Of a stretch of DNA of 64,000 nucleotides, positions 1 to 8,302 are shown piece by piece. Position 1 is the stretch's first letter; the number at the start of each line of letters is the position of its first letter. This stretch comes from Bacillus albus (lineage in GTDB: Bacteria; Bacillota; Bacilli; Bacillales; Bacillaceae_G). Under the pieces are notes generated by a model. The model made no database searches and was not told where the DNA came from. It worked only from the letters and a program-made list of their open reading frames with translations. Where the stretch lies: assembly GCF_001884185.1 (NCBI RefSeq), contig NZ_MAOE01000035.1, positions 310,001 through 374,000 on the forward strand, in the 5' to 3' direction. The position numbers were made by a program, and so were the translations under genes.

Positions 1-325
1 TGCGGGCTTTTTATCATCTTATTTCTTCATTTTCATCCTTCTATATGTACATCACTTTTCCCAGCAATCTTACAATGAACGAGTATGTATTAGGAATTTA
101 CGAAAATACATTGCTGATATATGGTATATAGATATAAAATAAGAAAAGAATAATTTTTTTGGCAAATCTTACTGATGAAACTGTAGTATAATATATTGTA
201 TTGTATGAAAAAGAGAGTTATTCTATATAAGTGTTTTATAGATAATGTGTAATCAGTCGTCAAAACATGAAGAATGTTGACTCCTGGTTTTTTATTTTGC
301 TGTAACAATGTTTCAGGAGGATGTC
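1..325. other. Gene-free left edge upstream of the SEDS gene
   Basis: The first bases (a G/C-rich half stem followed by a T-run) look like the right half of a terminator belonging to a gene outside the window. The rest is very AT-rich and should hold the promoter of the gene starting at 326. An open frame on the minus strand (90-308) is low-complexity Tyr/Ile-rich and has no ribosome binding site, so I do not call it. Confidence 0.5.
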
Positions 326-1504
326 ATGAAAAGAAGTACCGAGTTTTTAAAAAGTTTAGATGTAAAATTAATATTAATTTTGTTTGCATTATGTGTTACG
401 AGTATAGCTGCTATATATAGCAGTCAGCAAACTGGCCAATATGGAGAGGCAAACTTTGCGATGAAACAGGGTTTGAACTACATAATTGGGGTCGTATTGT
501 TATTGCTTGTTGCAAGCATTGACTTAGATCAATTACAAAAATTGTCTTGGCCACTTTATATCGTTGGATTTGCGTCACTTATTCTTTTGAAAATACTACC
601 GGTTTCCACTTTCACACCTGAAAAATTAGGTGCAAAAAGATGGTTTGTATTTCCGTTAGTTGGCCAAATTCAACCATCGGAGTTTTTCAAAATTTCATTG
701 CTTCTCGTAGTAGCAAGTATAGCAGTGAAACATAATGCGCAGTATATGGCAAGGACATTCCAAACGGACTTAAAATTAGTAGGTAAAATTGTGCTAGTAT
801 CCCTCCCGCCTATGGCCGTTGTATATAGCCAACCAGATACAGGGATGGTGTTCTTATACGCTGCTGCAATTGCATGTATTTTATTTATGTCAGGCATTCA
901 GAAGAAATTGATAGCGTTATGTACAGTTATTCCGGTGACCGTATTATCTACGTTAATATTTATTTATGTAAGGTATGAGGATTTCTTCTTTAATAATTTA
1001 GTTACGTTACTAAAACCTCACCAACAATCACGTATTGTAGGTTGGTTAAATCCATTTGAAAATGCAGATCAAGGTTATCAAACACAGCAATCGATTTTAG
1101 CTGTAGGTAGTGGCGGTATGGAAGGGAAAGGCTTTGGTGAAGGGAACGTCTATATCCCTGAGAAGCATACTGACTTTATTTTCGCTACAATTGCCGAAGA
1201 AGGTGGATTTATCGTAGCCGCGTTAGTTGTATTCTTGTTCCTATTACTACTATATCGAACAATTATTATCGGTTATTCTGCTGATAATTTATTCGGTACA
1301 TTATTATGTGCTGGAGCAATTGGAATATTAACGGTTCAAATATTCCAAAACATCGGTATGATCGTTGGATTAATGCCTGTAAAAGGGATTGCATTACCTT
1401 TCTTATCGTATGGGGGAAGTTCCTTATTCTCAAATATGATTATGATGGGTCTCATATTATCGGTACGGAAAACGTATAAAAAGTATATGTTTTCTGTTAA
1501 GTAA
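326..1504 (+). CDS. SEDS-family cell-wall polymerase (RodA/FtsW/SpoVE type)
   Basis: This is a polytopic membrane protein of 392 residues, the normal length for SEDS proteins. These are peptidoglycan glycosyltransferases that polymerise lipid II and work with a class B penicillin-binding protein. Visible signatures are GAKRW (about residues 102-106), QPSE (about 116-119) and the later loop EKHTDFIF, which carries the conserved Asp, plus many hydrophobic segments. The start at 326 is preferred over the in-frame ATG at 308 because AGGAGG at 315-320 sits five bases before it. The gene is followed by a strong terminator and stands alone. It is closest to RodA/FtsW in general features; which paralogue (elongation, division or spore) cannot be decided here because Bacillus carries several. 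Confidence 0.88.
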   Translation: MKRSTEFLKSLDVKLILILFALCVTSIAAIYSSQQTGQYGEANFAMKQGLNYIIGVVLLLLVASIDLDQLQKLSWPLYIVGFASLILLKILPVSTFTPEKLGAKRWFVFPLVGQIQPSEFFKISLLLVVASIAVKHNAQYMARTFQTDLKLVGKIVLVSLPPMAVVYSQPDTGMVFLYAAAIACILFMSGIQKKLIALCTVIPVTVLSTLIFIYVRYEDFFFNNLVTLLKPHQQSRIVGWLNPFENADQGYQTQQSILAVGSGGMEGKGFGEGNVYIPEKHTDFIFATIAEEGGFIVAALVVFLFLLLLYRTIIIGYSADNLFGTLLCAGAIGILTVQIFQNIGMIVGLMPVKGIALPFLSYGGSSLFSNMIMMGLILSVRKTYKKYMFSVK

Positions 1505-1541
1505 AAAAGCTGGTTCGTGTAAAATACGAACCAGCTTTTTA
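1504..1541 (+). terminator. Rho-independent terminator after the SEDS gene
   Basis: A 15-bp stem (AAAAAGCTGGTTCGT with its complement) is followed by a T-run. Confidence 0.9.
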
Positions 1542-1702
1542 CATATATGCTCTTAAACGTTGCAAACTATAATAGACTTTTAGTTTGGGATGTAATGAAG
1601 CACATAAAATAAATATTTTGTTAAAAAAACGAAAAATATACGCATTTTGTCGTTTCATACATATGATACAATAGTGTGGACAACGAAAAAGGAGGCGATA
1701 CG

Positions 1703-2161
1703 ATGGGATATGTAGAAGAATTACGAAAAATAGTTGGTCATCGCCCTTTAATTTTAGTTGGTGCTGTTGTACTCGTTATAAATGAAAATGGATATGTATT
1801 ACTACAACAAAGAACAGAGCCTTACGGAAAATGGGGGCTGCCTGGCGGATTAATGGAACTTAGTGAATCACCAGAAGAAACCGCTTGCCGTGAAGTATAC
1901 GAAGAAACAGGAATAGAAGTGAAGAACTTGCGATTAATTAATGTGTTTTCTGGAGCGAACTATTTTACAAAATTAGCAAACGGTGATGAATTTCAATCTG
2001 TAACGACCGCTTATTATACGGATGAATACGATGGAGATTTTGTTATGAATAAAGAAGAAGCGGTTCAGCTTACATTCTTCCCACTAACAGAACTACCTGA
2101 TTATATTGTGGGATCGCATAAAAAAATGATTACGGAATATATGAAAATTATGGAAAAGTGA
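1703..2161 (+). CDS. NUDIX hydrolase
   Basis: A 152-residue single-domain NUDIX protein that should hydrolyse a nucleoside diphosphate linked to another moiety. The Nudix box is intact: GGLMELSESPEETACREV followed by YEETGI, fitting GX5EX7REUXEEXGU. The substrate cannot be read from the sequence. The start at 1703 has GGAGG at 1691-1695; an upstream in-frame start at 1676 lacks a good site. It is a single gene between terminators. Confidence 0.85.
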   Translation: MGYVEELRKIVGHRPLILVGAVVLVINENGYVLLQQRTEPYGKWGLPGGLMELSESPEETACREVYEETGIEVKNLRLINVFSGANYFTKLANGDEFQSVTTAYYTDEYDGDFVMNKEEAVQLTFFPLTELPDYIVGSHKKMITEYMKIMEK

Positions 2162-2162
2162 C

Positions 2163-2196
2163 AAAAAGGTGTTAGAACACGGTTCTAACACCTTTT
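2163..2196 (+). terminator. Terminator after the NUDIX gene
   Basis: The stem AAAAGGTGTTAGAAC pairs with GTTCTAACACCTTTT. Confidence 0.88.
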
Positions 2197-2283
2197 CTAT
2201 CCCCAAATACAAGTAAACTTACTTGTATTTCATAAACATTAACTGGTAAGATACAAATAGGTAGTTTTAGAGGAGGGAAAAGA

Positions 2284-2718
2284 TTGATTAATTTTAACTT
2301 TTTTATGAATGATGTTGTCCGCCAAGCGCGTGAAGAGATTGTCTCTGCTGGATATACAGAACTGACGACGCCAGAAGCAGTAGAAGAAGCGTTTAAAAGA
2401 AATGGAACAACACTTGTAATGGTAAACTCTGTATGTGGTTGTGCAGGTGGTATTGCTCGTCCTGCTGCTGCGCATTCTGTACATTATGATAAACGTCCTA
2501 ACCACCTTGTAACGGTGTTTGCAGGTCAAGATAAAGAAGCAACAGCAAGAGCTCGTGAATATTTCGAAGGGTATCCACCTTCTTCACCATCATTTGCTTT
2601 ATTAAAAGATGGGAAAATTGTAACGATGGTAGAGCGTCATGAAATTGAAGGTCATGAACCGATGCAAGTTATTGCAAAACTACAATCTTATTTCGAAGAG
2701 AATTGCGAAGAACTATAA
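2284..2718 (+). CDS. brxB: Bacilliredoxin (BrxA/BrxB, YphP/YqiW family)
   Basis: A 144-residue thioredoxin-fold protein with the family's CGC active site ([10 protein letters not shown], Cys about 53 and 55). Bacilliredoxins remove bacillithiol from S-bacillithiolated proteins after oxidative stress. Translation starts at a TTG at 2284, six bases after AGGAGGG (2271-2277); the first ATG at 2305 has no comparable site. It precedes the arginine-type ABC transporter, the same order as yqiW-yqiXYZ in B. subtilis, which favours BrxB (YqiW) over its paralogue BrxA. Confidence 0.88.
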   Translation: MINFNFFMNDVVRQAREEIVSAGYTELTTPEAVEEAFKRNGTTLVMVNSVCGCAGGIARPAAAHSVHYDKRPNHLVTVFAGQDKEATARAREYFEGYPPSSPSFALLKDGKIVTMVERHEIEGHEPMQVIAKLQSYFEENCEEL

Positions 2719-2727
2719 AATAAACGA

Positions 2728-2771
2728 AAAGGCGGTACGTCCACAATGAAGTGGGTGTACCGCCTTTTTTA
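2728..2771 (+). terminator. Terminator after brxB
   Basis: AAGGCGGTAC pairs with GTACCGCCTT, followed by a run of T. Confidence 0.9.
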
Positions 2772-2784
2772 TTTAGTATTAAAA

Positions 2785-2953
2785 TTTATCCCGCATTTAA
2801 CGGGCAGTAAGACCCCCATCTCAAAATTCAGCGAAAGCAAAGAAGTTAGGTGGGGGATCAACTGCCCGTAAAAGCCCGATTAAGCCCGATTGGTGAGGGC
2901 TAATAATCAGTGGGGGATGAACAAAACCCCCACTGATTAAAGTTTCACTTTAT
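2785..2953 (+). repeat. bcr1-type chromosomal repeat, copy 1
   Basis: A 169-bp element that starts TTTATCCCGC and ends AAAGTTTCACTTTAT, with internal complementary blocks (ACCCCCATCTC/TAGGTGGGGG, AACGGGCAGT/ACTGCCCGT, CAGTGGGGG/CCCCCACTG) giving a strongly folded RNA. It matches a second element at 12959-13115 closely along its whole length. From memory this is bcr1, a group-specific repeat of the B. cereus lineage. Compared with the second copy it carries an expanded centre in which the block CCCGATT is repeated. Confidence 0.8.
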
Positions 2954-3043
2954 GGAATATGCATAGTTCTGTTTTTTTATGCACCATTTTATACATGAAA
3001 AACGTTATTAATATTGTTATTTAATTTATTTTTATTTTATATA

Positions 3044-3072
3044 TTGCATAAAAATAAAAGTGCTGATACAAT
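3044..3072 (+). promoter_or_regulatory. Putative sigma-A promoter of the artPQR-type operon
   Basis: TTGCAT (3044-3049) and TACAAT (3067-3072) are separated by 17 bp, 61 bases upstream of the substrate-binding protein gene. The remainder of the 2719-3132 gap is the terminator and the bcr1 element. Confidence 0.6.
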
Positions 3073-3132
3073 ACAAACATCGAATAAATATTCTATTAAA
3101 CTTTTAAATATACATCATTAGGGGGAAGAAAG

Positions 3133-3912
3133 ATGAAGAAGTTAGTATCAATATCGTTTGCACTTATTTTAATTGTAAGTATATTCAGCGCTTGTAGTAA
3201 TGGGGAGTCGAAAGAAACAAAAGGAAATAAGAAAGTACTCGTAATGGGGACTTCAGCAGATTATAAACCATATGAATACGTAGAAGCTTCAAAAAGTGAT
3301 GAAATCATCGGCTTTGATGTTGATGTTGCTAAATATATCGGAAAAGAACTTGGTTATGAAGTGAAAGTGAAAGATATGGATTTTGGTGGTTTATTAGCAT
3401 CTCTTAGTTCAGGAAAAGTTGATTTCGTAATGGCAGGCATGACGCCAACTGCAGAGCGTAAAAATAATGTTGATTTTACAGATATTTATTTCGTTGCGAA
3501 AAATATGGTCGTTTCTAAAAAGGATTCTAACATTAAATCTGTAGAGGATTTAAAAGGGAAAAAAGTAGGAGTACAAACAGGGTCTATTCAAGAAGAGAAA
3601 GCAGCAGAATTTAAAAAACAAGTAGATTTCCAAGTTGAGGGACGTGACCGTATACCAGAAATCGTACAAGAAATTAAAGCTGGTCGTTTTGACGCTGCAA
3701 TTATAGAAGACACAGTTGCTAAAAATTATTTAGAGAAAATGAAAGATTTACAAGGAATTGAAATTAAAGAAGCACCAGAAGAAGTTGGAGCAGCAATTGC
3801 CCTTCCGAAAAACAGTGATAAAACAGCTGAATTTAATAAAGTAATTAAAAAAATGCAAGAAAATGGAGAAATGGATAAATTAGTGAAGAAATGGTTTGGC
3901 AGCGGAAAATAA
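3133..3912 (+). CDS. artP: Amino-acid ABC transporter, substrate-binding lipoprotein (ArtP/YqiX type)
   Basis: A 259-residue extracytoplasmic binding protein of the bacterial solute-binding family 3. It has a lipoprotein signal peptide with lipobox FSAC (modified Cys 21), then the ligand-binding fold (DYKPYEYV, GFDVDVAKYIG, DFVMAGMTPTAERKNNVDF). It delivers a polar amino acid to the permease encoded next. Synteny with B. subtilis yqiXYZ (high-affinity arginine uptake) suggests arginine, but family 3 members also bind cystine, glutamine or histidine, so the ligand is an inference. Confidence 0.8.
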   Translation: MKKLVSISFALILIVSIFSACSNGESKETKGNKKVLVMGTSADYKPYEYVEASKSDEIIGFDVDVAKYIGKELGYEVKVKDMDFGGLLASLSSGKVDFVMAGMTPTAERKNNVDFTDIYFVAKNMVVSKKDSNIKSVEDLKGKKVGVQTGSIQEEKAAEFKKQVDFQVEGRDRIPEIVQEIKAGRFDAAIIEDTVAKNYLEKMKDLQGIEIKEAPEEVGAAIALPKNSDKTAEFNKVIKKMQENGEMDKLVKKWFGSGK

Positions 3913-3948
3913 GCTGCCTTTCACTTTTCTGTGAGGGGAATGAAAAGA

Positions 3949-4608
3949 ATGAACTTAGATTTTTCGGCGATTACGCCTTCGATACCATATATACTAAAAG
4001 GTTTAGAAGTTACTTTGAAAATTGTAGCAGTATCAGCTTTAGCAGGATTTATTTTAGGAACGCTATTAGCACTTTGCAAAATTGCTAGAATACGAGCGTT
4101 AAATATAGCGGCAGATCTTTATACATCAATTTTCCGTGGTACACCACTTGTATTGCAATTAATGATTATTTATTTCGGTGTCCCGCAAATAATTGGTTAT
4201 GAAATACCAGCATTCGTAGCAGCTGTATTAGCATTTAGTTTGAATTCAGGTGCATATATGTCAGAAGTAATCCGTGCGGGCATTCAAGCTGTTGATAAAG
4301 GACAAACAGAAGCAGCAATGGCTTTAGGGGTACCATATGGAAAAATGATGCGAAATATCATTTTCCCTCAAGCATTAAAAAATATATTACCAGCGCTTGT
4401 GAACGAGTTTGCGACACTTACGAAAGAATCGGCTGTAGTAACAGTAATAGGAGCGACGGATTTAATGCGCCGTGCTTACATTGTAGGTGGCGAGACGTTT
4501 AAATATCTTGAACCATTACTTTTTGTTGGACTCATTTATTATATGTTAGTCATTATTCTTACATTAGTTGGGAAGGCAATTGAAGGGAGAATGAAGAAAA
4601 GTGATTAA
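3949..4608 (+). CDS. artQ: Amino-acid ABC transporter, permease (ArtQ/YqiY type)
   Basis: A 219-residue inner-membrane permease of the HisM/GlnP type with about five membrane segments and the EAA loop ([20 protein letters not shown]) that contacts the ATPase. The ATG at 3949 is chosen over starts at 3931 and 3940 because GAGGGG lies at 3933-3938. Its last codons overlap the ATPase gene by 8 bases, so the two are translated together. Confidence 0.85.
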   Translation: MNLDFSAITPSIPYILKGLEVTLKIVAVSALAGFILGTLLALCKIARIRALNIAADLYTSIFRGTPLVLQLMIIYFGVPQIIGYEIPAFVAAVLAFSLNSGAYMSEVIRAGIQAVDKGQTEAAMALGVPYGKMMRNIIFPQALKNILPALVNEFATLTKESAVVTVIGATDLMRRAYIVGGETFKYLEPLLFVGLIYYMLVIILTLVGKAIEGRMKKSD

Positions 4609-5323
4609 AATTGAAAACCTTCATAAATCATTTGGAAAAAACGAAGTATTAAAAGGAATTACAACAACGATTGAAAAAGGGGAAGTAGTAGCAATTATTG
4701 GACCGTCTGGATCAGGGAAATCAACATTTTTACGTTGTATGAATGTGCTAGAAGCACCGACAAATGGTCACATTTGGATTGGAACGGAAGAAGTAACGAA
4801 TCCAAAAACGAATATTATGCACGTTCGTGAAAATGTCGGAATGGTATTTCAGCATTTTCACCTATTTCCTCATATGACTGTACTAGAAAATATTACGTAT
4901 GCTCCTATCAATGTAAAAGGAGTAACGAAACAAGAAGCTGAAAAGAAAGCCGAAAAACTTTTAGAGAAGGTCGGCTTATTAGATAAAAAAGATACGTACC
5001 CGAATCGTCTTTCGGGCGGACAAAAGCAACGTGTAGCAATTGCGAGAGCGTTAGCGATGGAACCAGAAGTGATGTTATTTGATGAACCAACATCAGCACT
5101 TGATCCAGAGATGGTGAAAGAAGTGTTAGAAGTTATGAAATCATTAGTTACGACAGGAATGACAATGGCGATTGTTACACATGAAATGGGATTCGCAAAA
5201 GAAGTAGCAGATCGTGTTCTCTTTTTAGATGGTGGAAAACTTGTAGAAGATAGTGCGCCAGCACAATTTTTTGCAGCACCGAAAAGTGAACGTGCGCAAC
5301 AATTTTTACAAAAAATATTGTAA
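4601..5323 (+). CDS. artR: Amino-acid ABC transporter, ATP-binding protein (ArtR/YqiZ type)
   Basis: A 240-residue ABC ATPase, the usual size for polar amino-acid importers. Walker A is GPSGSGKS (residues 34-41), the signature is LSGGQKQR, Walker B is VMLFDEP followed by the D-loop SALD, and the switch His is in VTHEMGF. It starts with GTG at 4601, inside the end of artQ. It is the last gene of the three-gene transporter operon; a terminator follows. Confidence 0.88.
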   Translation: MIKIENLHKSFGKNEVLKGITTTIEKGEVVAIIGPSGSGKSTFLRCMNVLEAPTNGHIWIGTEEVTNPKTNIMHVRENVGMVFQHFHLFPHMTVLENITYAPINVKGVTKQEAEKKAEKLLEKVGLLDKKDTYPNRLSGGQKQRVAIARALAMEPEVMLFDEPTSALDPEMVKEVLEVMKSLVTTGMTMAIVTHEMGFAKEVADRVLFLDGGKLVEDSAPAQFFAAPKSERAQQFLQKIL

Positions 5324-5352
5324 TCTGTAACGGTTACGTGAATAATAAGTAG

Positions 5353-5382
5353 AAAAGGATGACATTGTGTCATCCTTTTTTT
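5353..5382 (+). terminator. Terminator after the ABC transporter operon
   Basis: AAAAGGATGACA pairs with TGTCATCCTTTT, followed by T-run. Confidence 0.9.
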
Positions 5383-5423
5383 ATACTAACTGTAAATACG
5401 TTTATACATATAGGAGCAATGCT

Positions 5424-6392
5424 ATGTTCAAAATTGGATACCGTACAGTAAAAACAGCAATAGGGACAGGCGCAGCAGTTTTTATTGCTCAGTTATTAGG
5501 ATTAGAATTTTATAGTTCAGCGGGTATTTTAGTTATATTATGTGTACAAAATACGAAACGTAAATCACTTCAAGTATCGTTACATCGTTTTTTAGCTTGT
5601 GTATTATCAATGGTATTCGCGTTTTGTATTTTTGAAACAATTGGATATACACCGCTAGCAATTAGCGTATTATTACTTACATTTATTCCGACTGCAGTAA
5701 TGCTTAAAATTCAAGAAGGTATTGTCACGAGTTCAGTTATTGTGATGCATCTATATTCATTGAAACAAATTACATGGCTTATTGTTGGAAATGAAATTGC
5801 GATATTAACGATAGGGATTAGCGTGGCTTTATTAGTGAATATGTATATGCCAAGTAGTGAAAATAAGTTGAAAGAGTATCAGGACAAAATAGAAAGTAAT
5901 TTTAAAACGATTTTGTTTGAAATGGTCGTTTATTTACGAAACAGGGAAAGTAGTTGGAGCGGAGCAGAACTTATTGAAACTGAAAATATGCTAAATGAAG
6001 CAAGGGATTTATCGTTTAAGAAGCTTGAGAATGCATTCATGCGAGAAGATGGCTATTACTATCGTTACTTTAATATGCGCATGCAACAGTTCGAAATTTT
6101 AGAGCGGATGATACCATTAGCAGCTTCTTTATCATGGACATACGAACAAGCTGACATGATTGCGGATGTAGTTGAAAACATTGGAAATGCCATTAGTCCT
6201 GAGAGTACTGGGGTTATCTCTTTAAGACAGCTTCAAGAAATGAGAGAATTATTTAGGGACATGCCATTGCCAGTTACACGCGAAGAATTTGAGATACGTG
6301 CGAAACTTGTTCAACTTGTATATGAAATGGAGCAATATTTACTCATTAAAAGTCGTTTTAAGGGAAAGGATAATATAAAAGAACTTATATAG
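5424..6392 (+). CDS. yqjA: Aromatic acid exporter family protein, YqjA-like (DUF939)
   Basis: A 322-residue protein with about four to five hydrophobic segments in the first 150 residues (FYSSAGILVILCVQNT, CVLSMVFAFCIF, ISVLLLTFIPTAVML) and a long soluble helical C-terminal half. This is the layout of the YqjA/ArAE_1 family, whose function is poorly known. The start at 5424 follows AGGAG; an earlier start at 5367 would lie inside the preceding terminator. It sits directly after the ABC transporter as in B. subtilis. Confidence 0.75.
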   Translation: MFKIGYRTVKTAIGTGAAVFIAQLLGLEFYSSAGILVILCVQNTKRKSLQVSLHRFLACVLSMVFAFCIFETIGYTPLAISVLLLTFIPTAVMLKIQEGIVTSSVIVMHLYSLKQITWLIVGNEIAILTIGISVALLVNMYMPSSENKLKEYQDKIESNFKTILFEMVVYLRNRESSWSGAELIETENMLNEARDLSFKKLENAFMREDGYYYRYFNMRMQQFEILERMIPLAASLSWTYEQADMIADVVENIGNAISPESTGVISLRQLQEMRELFRDMPLPVTREEFEIRAKLVQLVYEMEQYLLIKSRFKGKDNIKELI

Positions 6393-6408
6393 AAGGTAGG
6401 AATTATTT

Positions 6409-6969
6409 ATGCCGTATCTTCTCTCTTTCATATTATGTCTTTCTTTATCGCCTATTTGGCCTCTTGGTGATAATCCACGTGCCGGGGATCCTTTTATTAT
6501 TGTAAATAAAGCGACGAATAAATTAGCTTATATTGACGATGGGAAGATTCAAAAGGTTTTTCCAGTCGCGACAGGGAAAACAAATGAATTAACTCCAGAG
6601 GGAACTTTTGATATTGTCATGAAAGCAAAGGATCCATATTATATCGCGAAGAATATTCCAGGGGGATCCCCGAAAAATCCACTTGGATCTAGGTGGATGG
6701 GATTTAATGCAAGAGGAACTGATGGGAGTAAGTATGGAATACATGGAACAAACCAACCGAGTTCAATTGGAAAGTATATTTCACAAGGATGTATAAGAAT
6801 GAAGAAAAATGATGTGGAATATTTATTTGATCGCATTCCGATTGGAACGAAAGTATGGATTGTAAAATCGAAAAAATCATTTCAGCAATTGGCAAAAGAA
6901 AAAGGAGCCATTGCATATGAAAAAGCCAACGGAAAGGTTGGTTTTTTCTATTGTAATAAGTTGTCTTGA
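6409..6969 (+). CDS. L,D-transpeptidase (YkuD domain)
   Basis: A 186-residue protein with an N-terminal hydrophobic export segment followed by one YkuD catalytic domain. The catalytic signature is complete: IHGTNQPSSIGKYISQGCIRM, with His near residue 112 and Cys near 128. These enzymes form 3-3 cross-links or act on spore and cell-wall peptidoglycan. It starts 17 bases after yqjA and is probably in the same transcript. The second LysM-like module seen in B. subtilis YkuD is absent. Confidence 0.83.
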   Translation: MPYLLSFILCLSLSPIWPLGDNPRAGDPFIIVNKATNKLAYIDDGKIQKVFPVATGKTNELTPEGTFDIVMKAKDPYYIAKNIPGGSPKNPLGSRWMGFNARGTDGSKYGIHGTNQPSSIGKYISQGCIRMKKNDVEYLFDRIPIGTKVWIVKSKKSFQQLAKEKGAIAYEKANGKVGFFYCNKLS

Positions 6970-7036
6970 CATGTGTACATAACCATGAGTTAATGAGAGT
7001 ATAGAAAGATAAAAATTAAATAAAGGGGTTGCTCAT

Positions 7037-7276
7037 ATGTACTTGAATCCAAAAATTTCGTATATGCAATTTTTTATGGGATTTCTATTTGTTATTACAT
7101 TCATGTTGGCAACTTTTAATATATGTTCTTATCTTGTAGCAATTGTATGTATGGCATTACTCAATCTTACTTTTGTTATTGGAGCATTTCAGCAGAAACA
7201 ATATACAAGTTTTGTAATAGCACTTGTAATGTCATTTTCCTTTAGTATTGTAGCGATTGTGCTTTATATAAAATAA
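7037..7276 (+). CDS. Small membrane protein of unknown function
   Basis: A 79-residue protein that is almost entirely hydrophobic, with two or three membrane-spanning segments (FFMGFLFVITFMLATF, YLVAIVCMALLNLTFVIGAF, FVIALVMSFSFSIVAIVLY). The ATG at 7037 has AAGGGG about eight bases upstream. I do not recognise a family. It lies between the L,D-transpeptidase gene and a perfect palindromic terminator. Confidence 0.6.
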   Translation: MYLNPKISYMQFFMGFLFVITFMLATFNICSYLVAIVCMALLNLTFVIGAFQQKQYTSFVIALVMSFSFSIVAIVLYIK

Positions 7277-7306
7277 ACCATCTCGATATCGAGATGGTTT
7301 ATTTTG
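7275..7306 (+). terminator. Terminator after the small membrane protein gene
   Basis: A 26-base perfect palindrome (AAACCATCTCGAT and complement) is followed by a T-rich stretch. Confidence 0.8.
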
Positions 7307-7323
7307 TTATATGTAAAAAGTAA

Positions 7324-7350
7324 AAAAAGGACGAACACATCGTCCTTTTT
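7324..7350 (-). terminator. Terminator of the Prli42-like gene
   Basis: AAGGACG and CGTCCTT enclose a 7-base loop, with T-runs on both strands. The minus-strand stop codon at 7349-7351 abuts it. Confidence 0.7.
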
Positions 7351-7441
7351 ACCAAAACATACTCGCGCCAGCAAGTAATGTTGTTACAAGCATAGAAATT
7401 AGCATTACATAAATCATAACTTTTTGAGCTTTTTTATGCAT
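7349..7441 (-). CDS. prli42: Prli42-like stressosome-associated microprotein
   Basis: A 30-residue protein, read by eye. It begins MHKKAQKVMIYVMLI and ends LAGASMFW: a short basic N-terminus (His, Lys, Lys, Lys) followed by one membrane helix. This matches the architecture and C-terminal pattern of Prli42, the Listeria membrane microprotein that tethers the stressosome and is conserved in Firmicutes. An excellent ribosome binding site (AAGGAGG, plus-strand CCTCCTT at 7449-7455) precedes the ATG, and a terminator follows at once. The family assignment is by recall of the Listeria protein, not by search. Confidence 0.75.
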   Translation of the reverse strand: MHKKAQKVMIYVMLISMLVTTLLAGASMFW

Positions 7442-7629
7442 CGTTATACCTCCTTGCAAATCAGTACAATATCATTGTAACGAGAAATGATATTGTGGAC
7501 AAGGGGAGAGAAATGACAAAATTCGAGAAGTGTGTGTAAAGTATAACAGGAAATTTGTATGCATGTAGAGAATATATAAAATGATGGAGTGTAAGTTTTT
7601 TGTTATGCAAGCTGAAGAATGGAGATACG

Positions 7630-8175
7630 ATGATGAAAATATATGAAACAAATCGTTTATATTTAAGGGAAATCGATGAGTCGTATGCTGAAAAAGTTCT
7701 TCAATATTACGACAGAAATCGTGAATTTTTAAAAGCTTGGGAAGAGTATAGACCAGATGATTTTTTTACGTTAGATTATCAAAAGAAAAAGTTACAAAAG
7801 GATAGAAAAGAGTTCGCAGAAGGGAAAATCATCAGGCTTTGGATTTTTAAAAAGGGTGATGATACGAAAATAATTGGATGTATTTCATTTAATTTAATTG
7901 TTCGCGGAATTTATCAATCTTGTGTACTCGGCTATAAATTAGATAAGGCAGAGTTAAACAAAGGTTATACGACAGAAGCGCTTAGAAAAGCGATTCAAGT
8001 TGCTTTTGAGGAATTTCAATTACATCGTATAGAAGCGCCGATTATGCCGCGAAATTTAGCATCTATACAAGTAGTGACGAAAATAGGCTTTCAATATGAA
8101 GGCGTGTCTCGGAAGATGTTAATGGTTAATGGAGTGTGGGAAGATCATATGCGCTGGGTATTGTTAAATGAGTAA
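7630..8175 (+). CDS. GNAT-family N-acetyltransferase (RimJ/RimL type)
   Basis: A 181-residue protein with the layout of RimJ-like acetyltransferases: N-terminal TNRLYLREI, a central beta-rich part (IIGCISFNLI), the acetyl-CoA region (LNKGYTTEALRKAIQVAF) and C-terminal NLASIQVVTKIGFQYEG. It would acetylate an amine on a protein N-terminus or a small molecule; the substrate is unknown. The ATG at 7630 follows GGAG at 7621-7624; starts further upstream lack a site. Confidence 0.8.
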   Translation: MMKIYETNRLYLREIDESYAEKVLQYYDRNREFLKAWEEYRPDDFFTLDYQKKKLQKDRKEFAEGKIIRLWIFKKGDDTKIIGCISFNLIVRGIYQSCVLGYKLDKAELNKGYTTEALRKAIQVAFEEFQLHRIEAPIMPRNLASIQVVTKIGFQYEGVSRKMLMVNGVWEDHMRWVLLNE

Positions 8176-8183
8176 TAGAAAGC

Positions 8184-8219
8184 AGATGGTTATCTAGACA
8201 TATAAACCGTCTGTTTTTT
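8184..8219 (+). terminator. Terminator after the acetyltransferase gene
   Basis: An imperfect stem (CAGATGGTTAT with ATAAACCGTCTG) is followed by TTTTTT. Confidence 0.7.
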
Positions 8220-8302
8220 GTCTTGTATTTCGAAACTTTTGCGAAATTCTGTTATAATTAATAGTGTTACATACATAATGGTAGTGCAGGAGGCGCAGTC
8301 TT

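Noticed and set aside
90-308. 72-codon minus-strand frame upstream of the SEDS gene
   Set aside because: Low-complexity Tyr/Ile/Leu sequence in AT-rich DNA with no ribosome binding site.
4870-5373. 167-codon minus-strand frame over the ABC ATPase gene
   Set aside because: Shadow of artR, beginning inside the terminator; no start signals.
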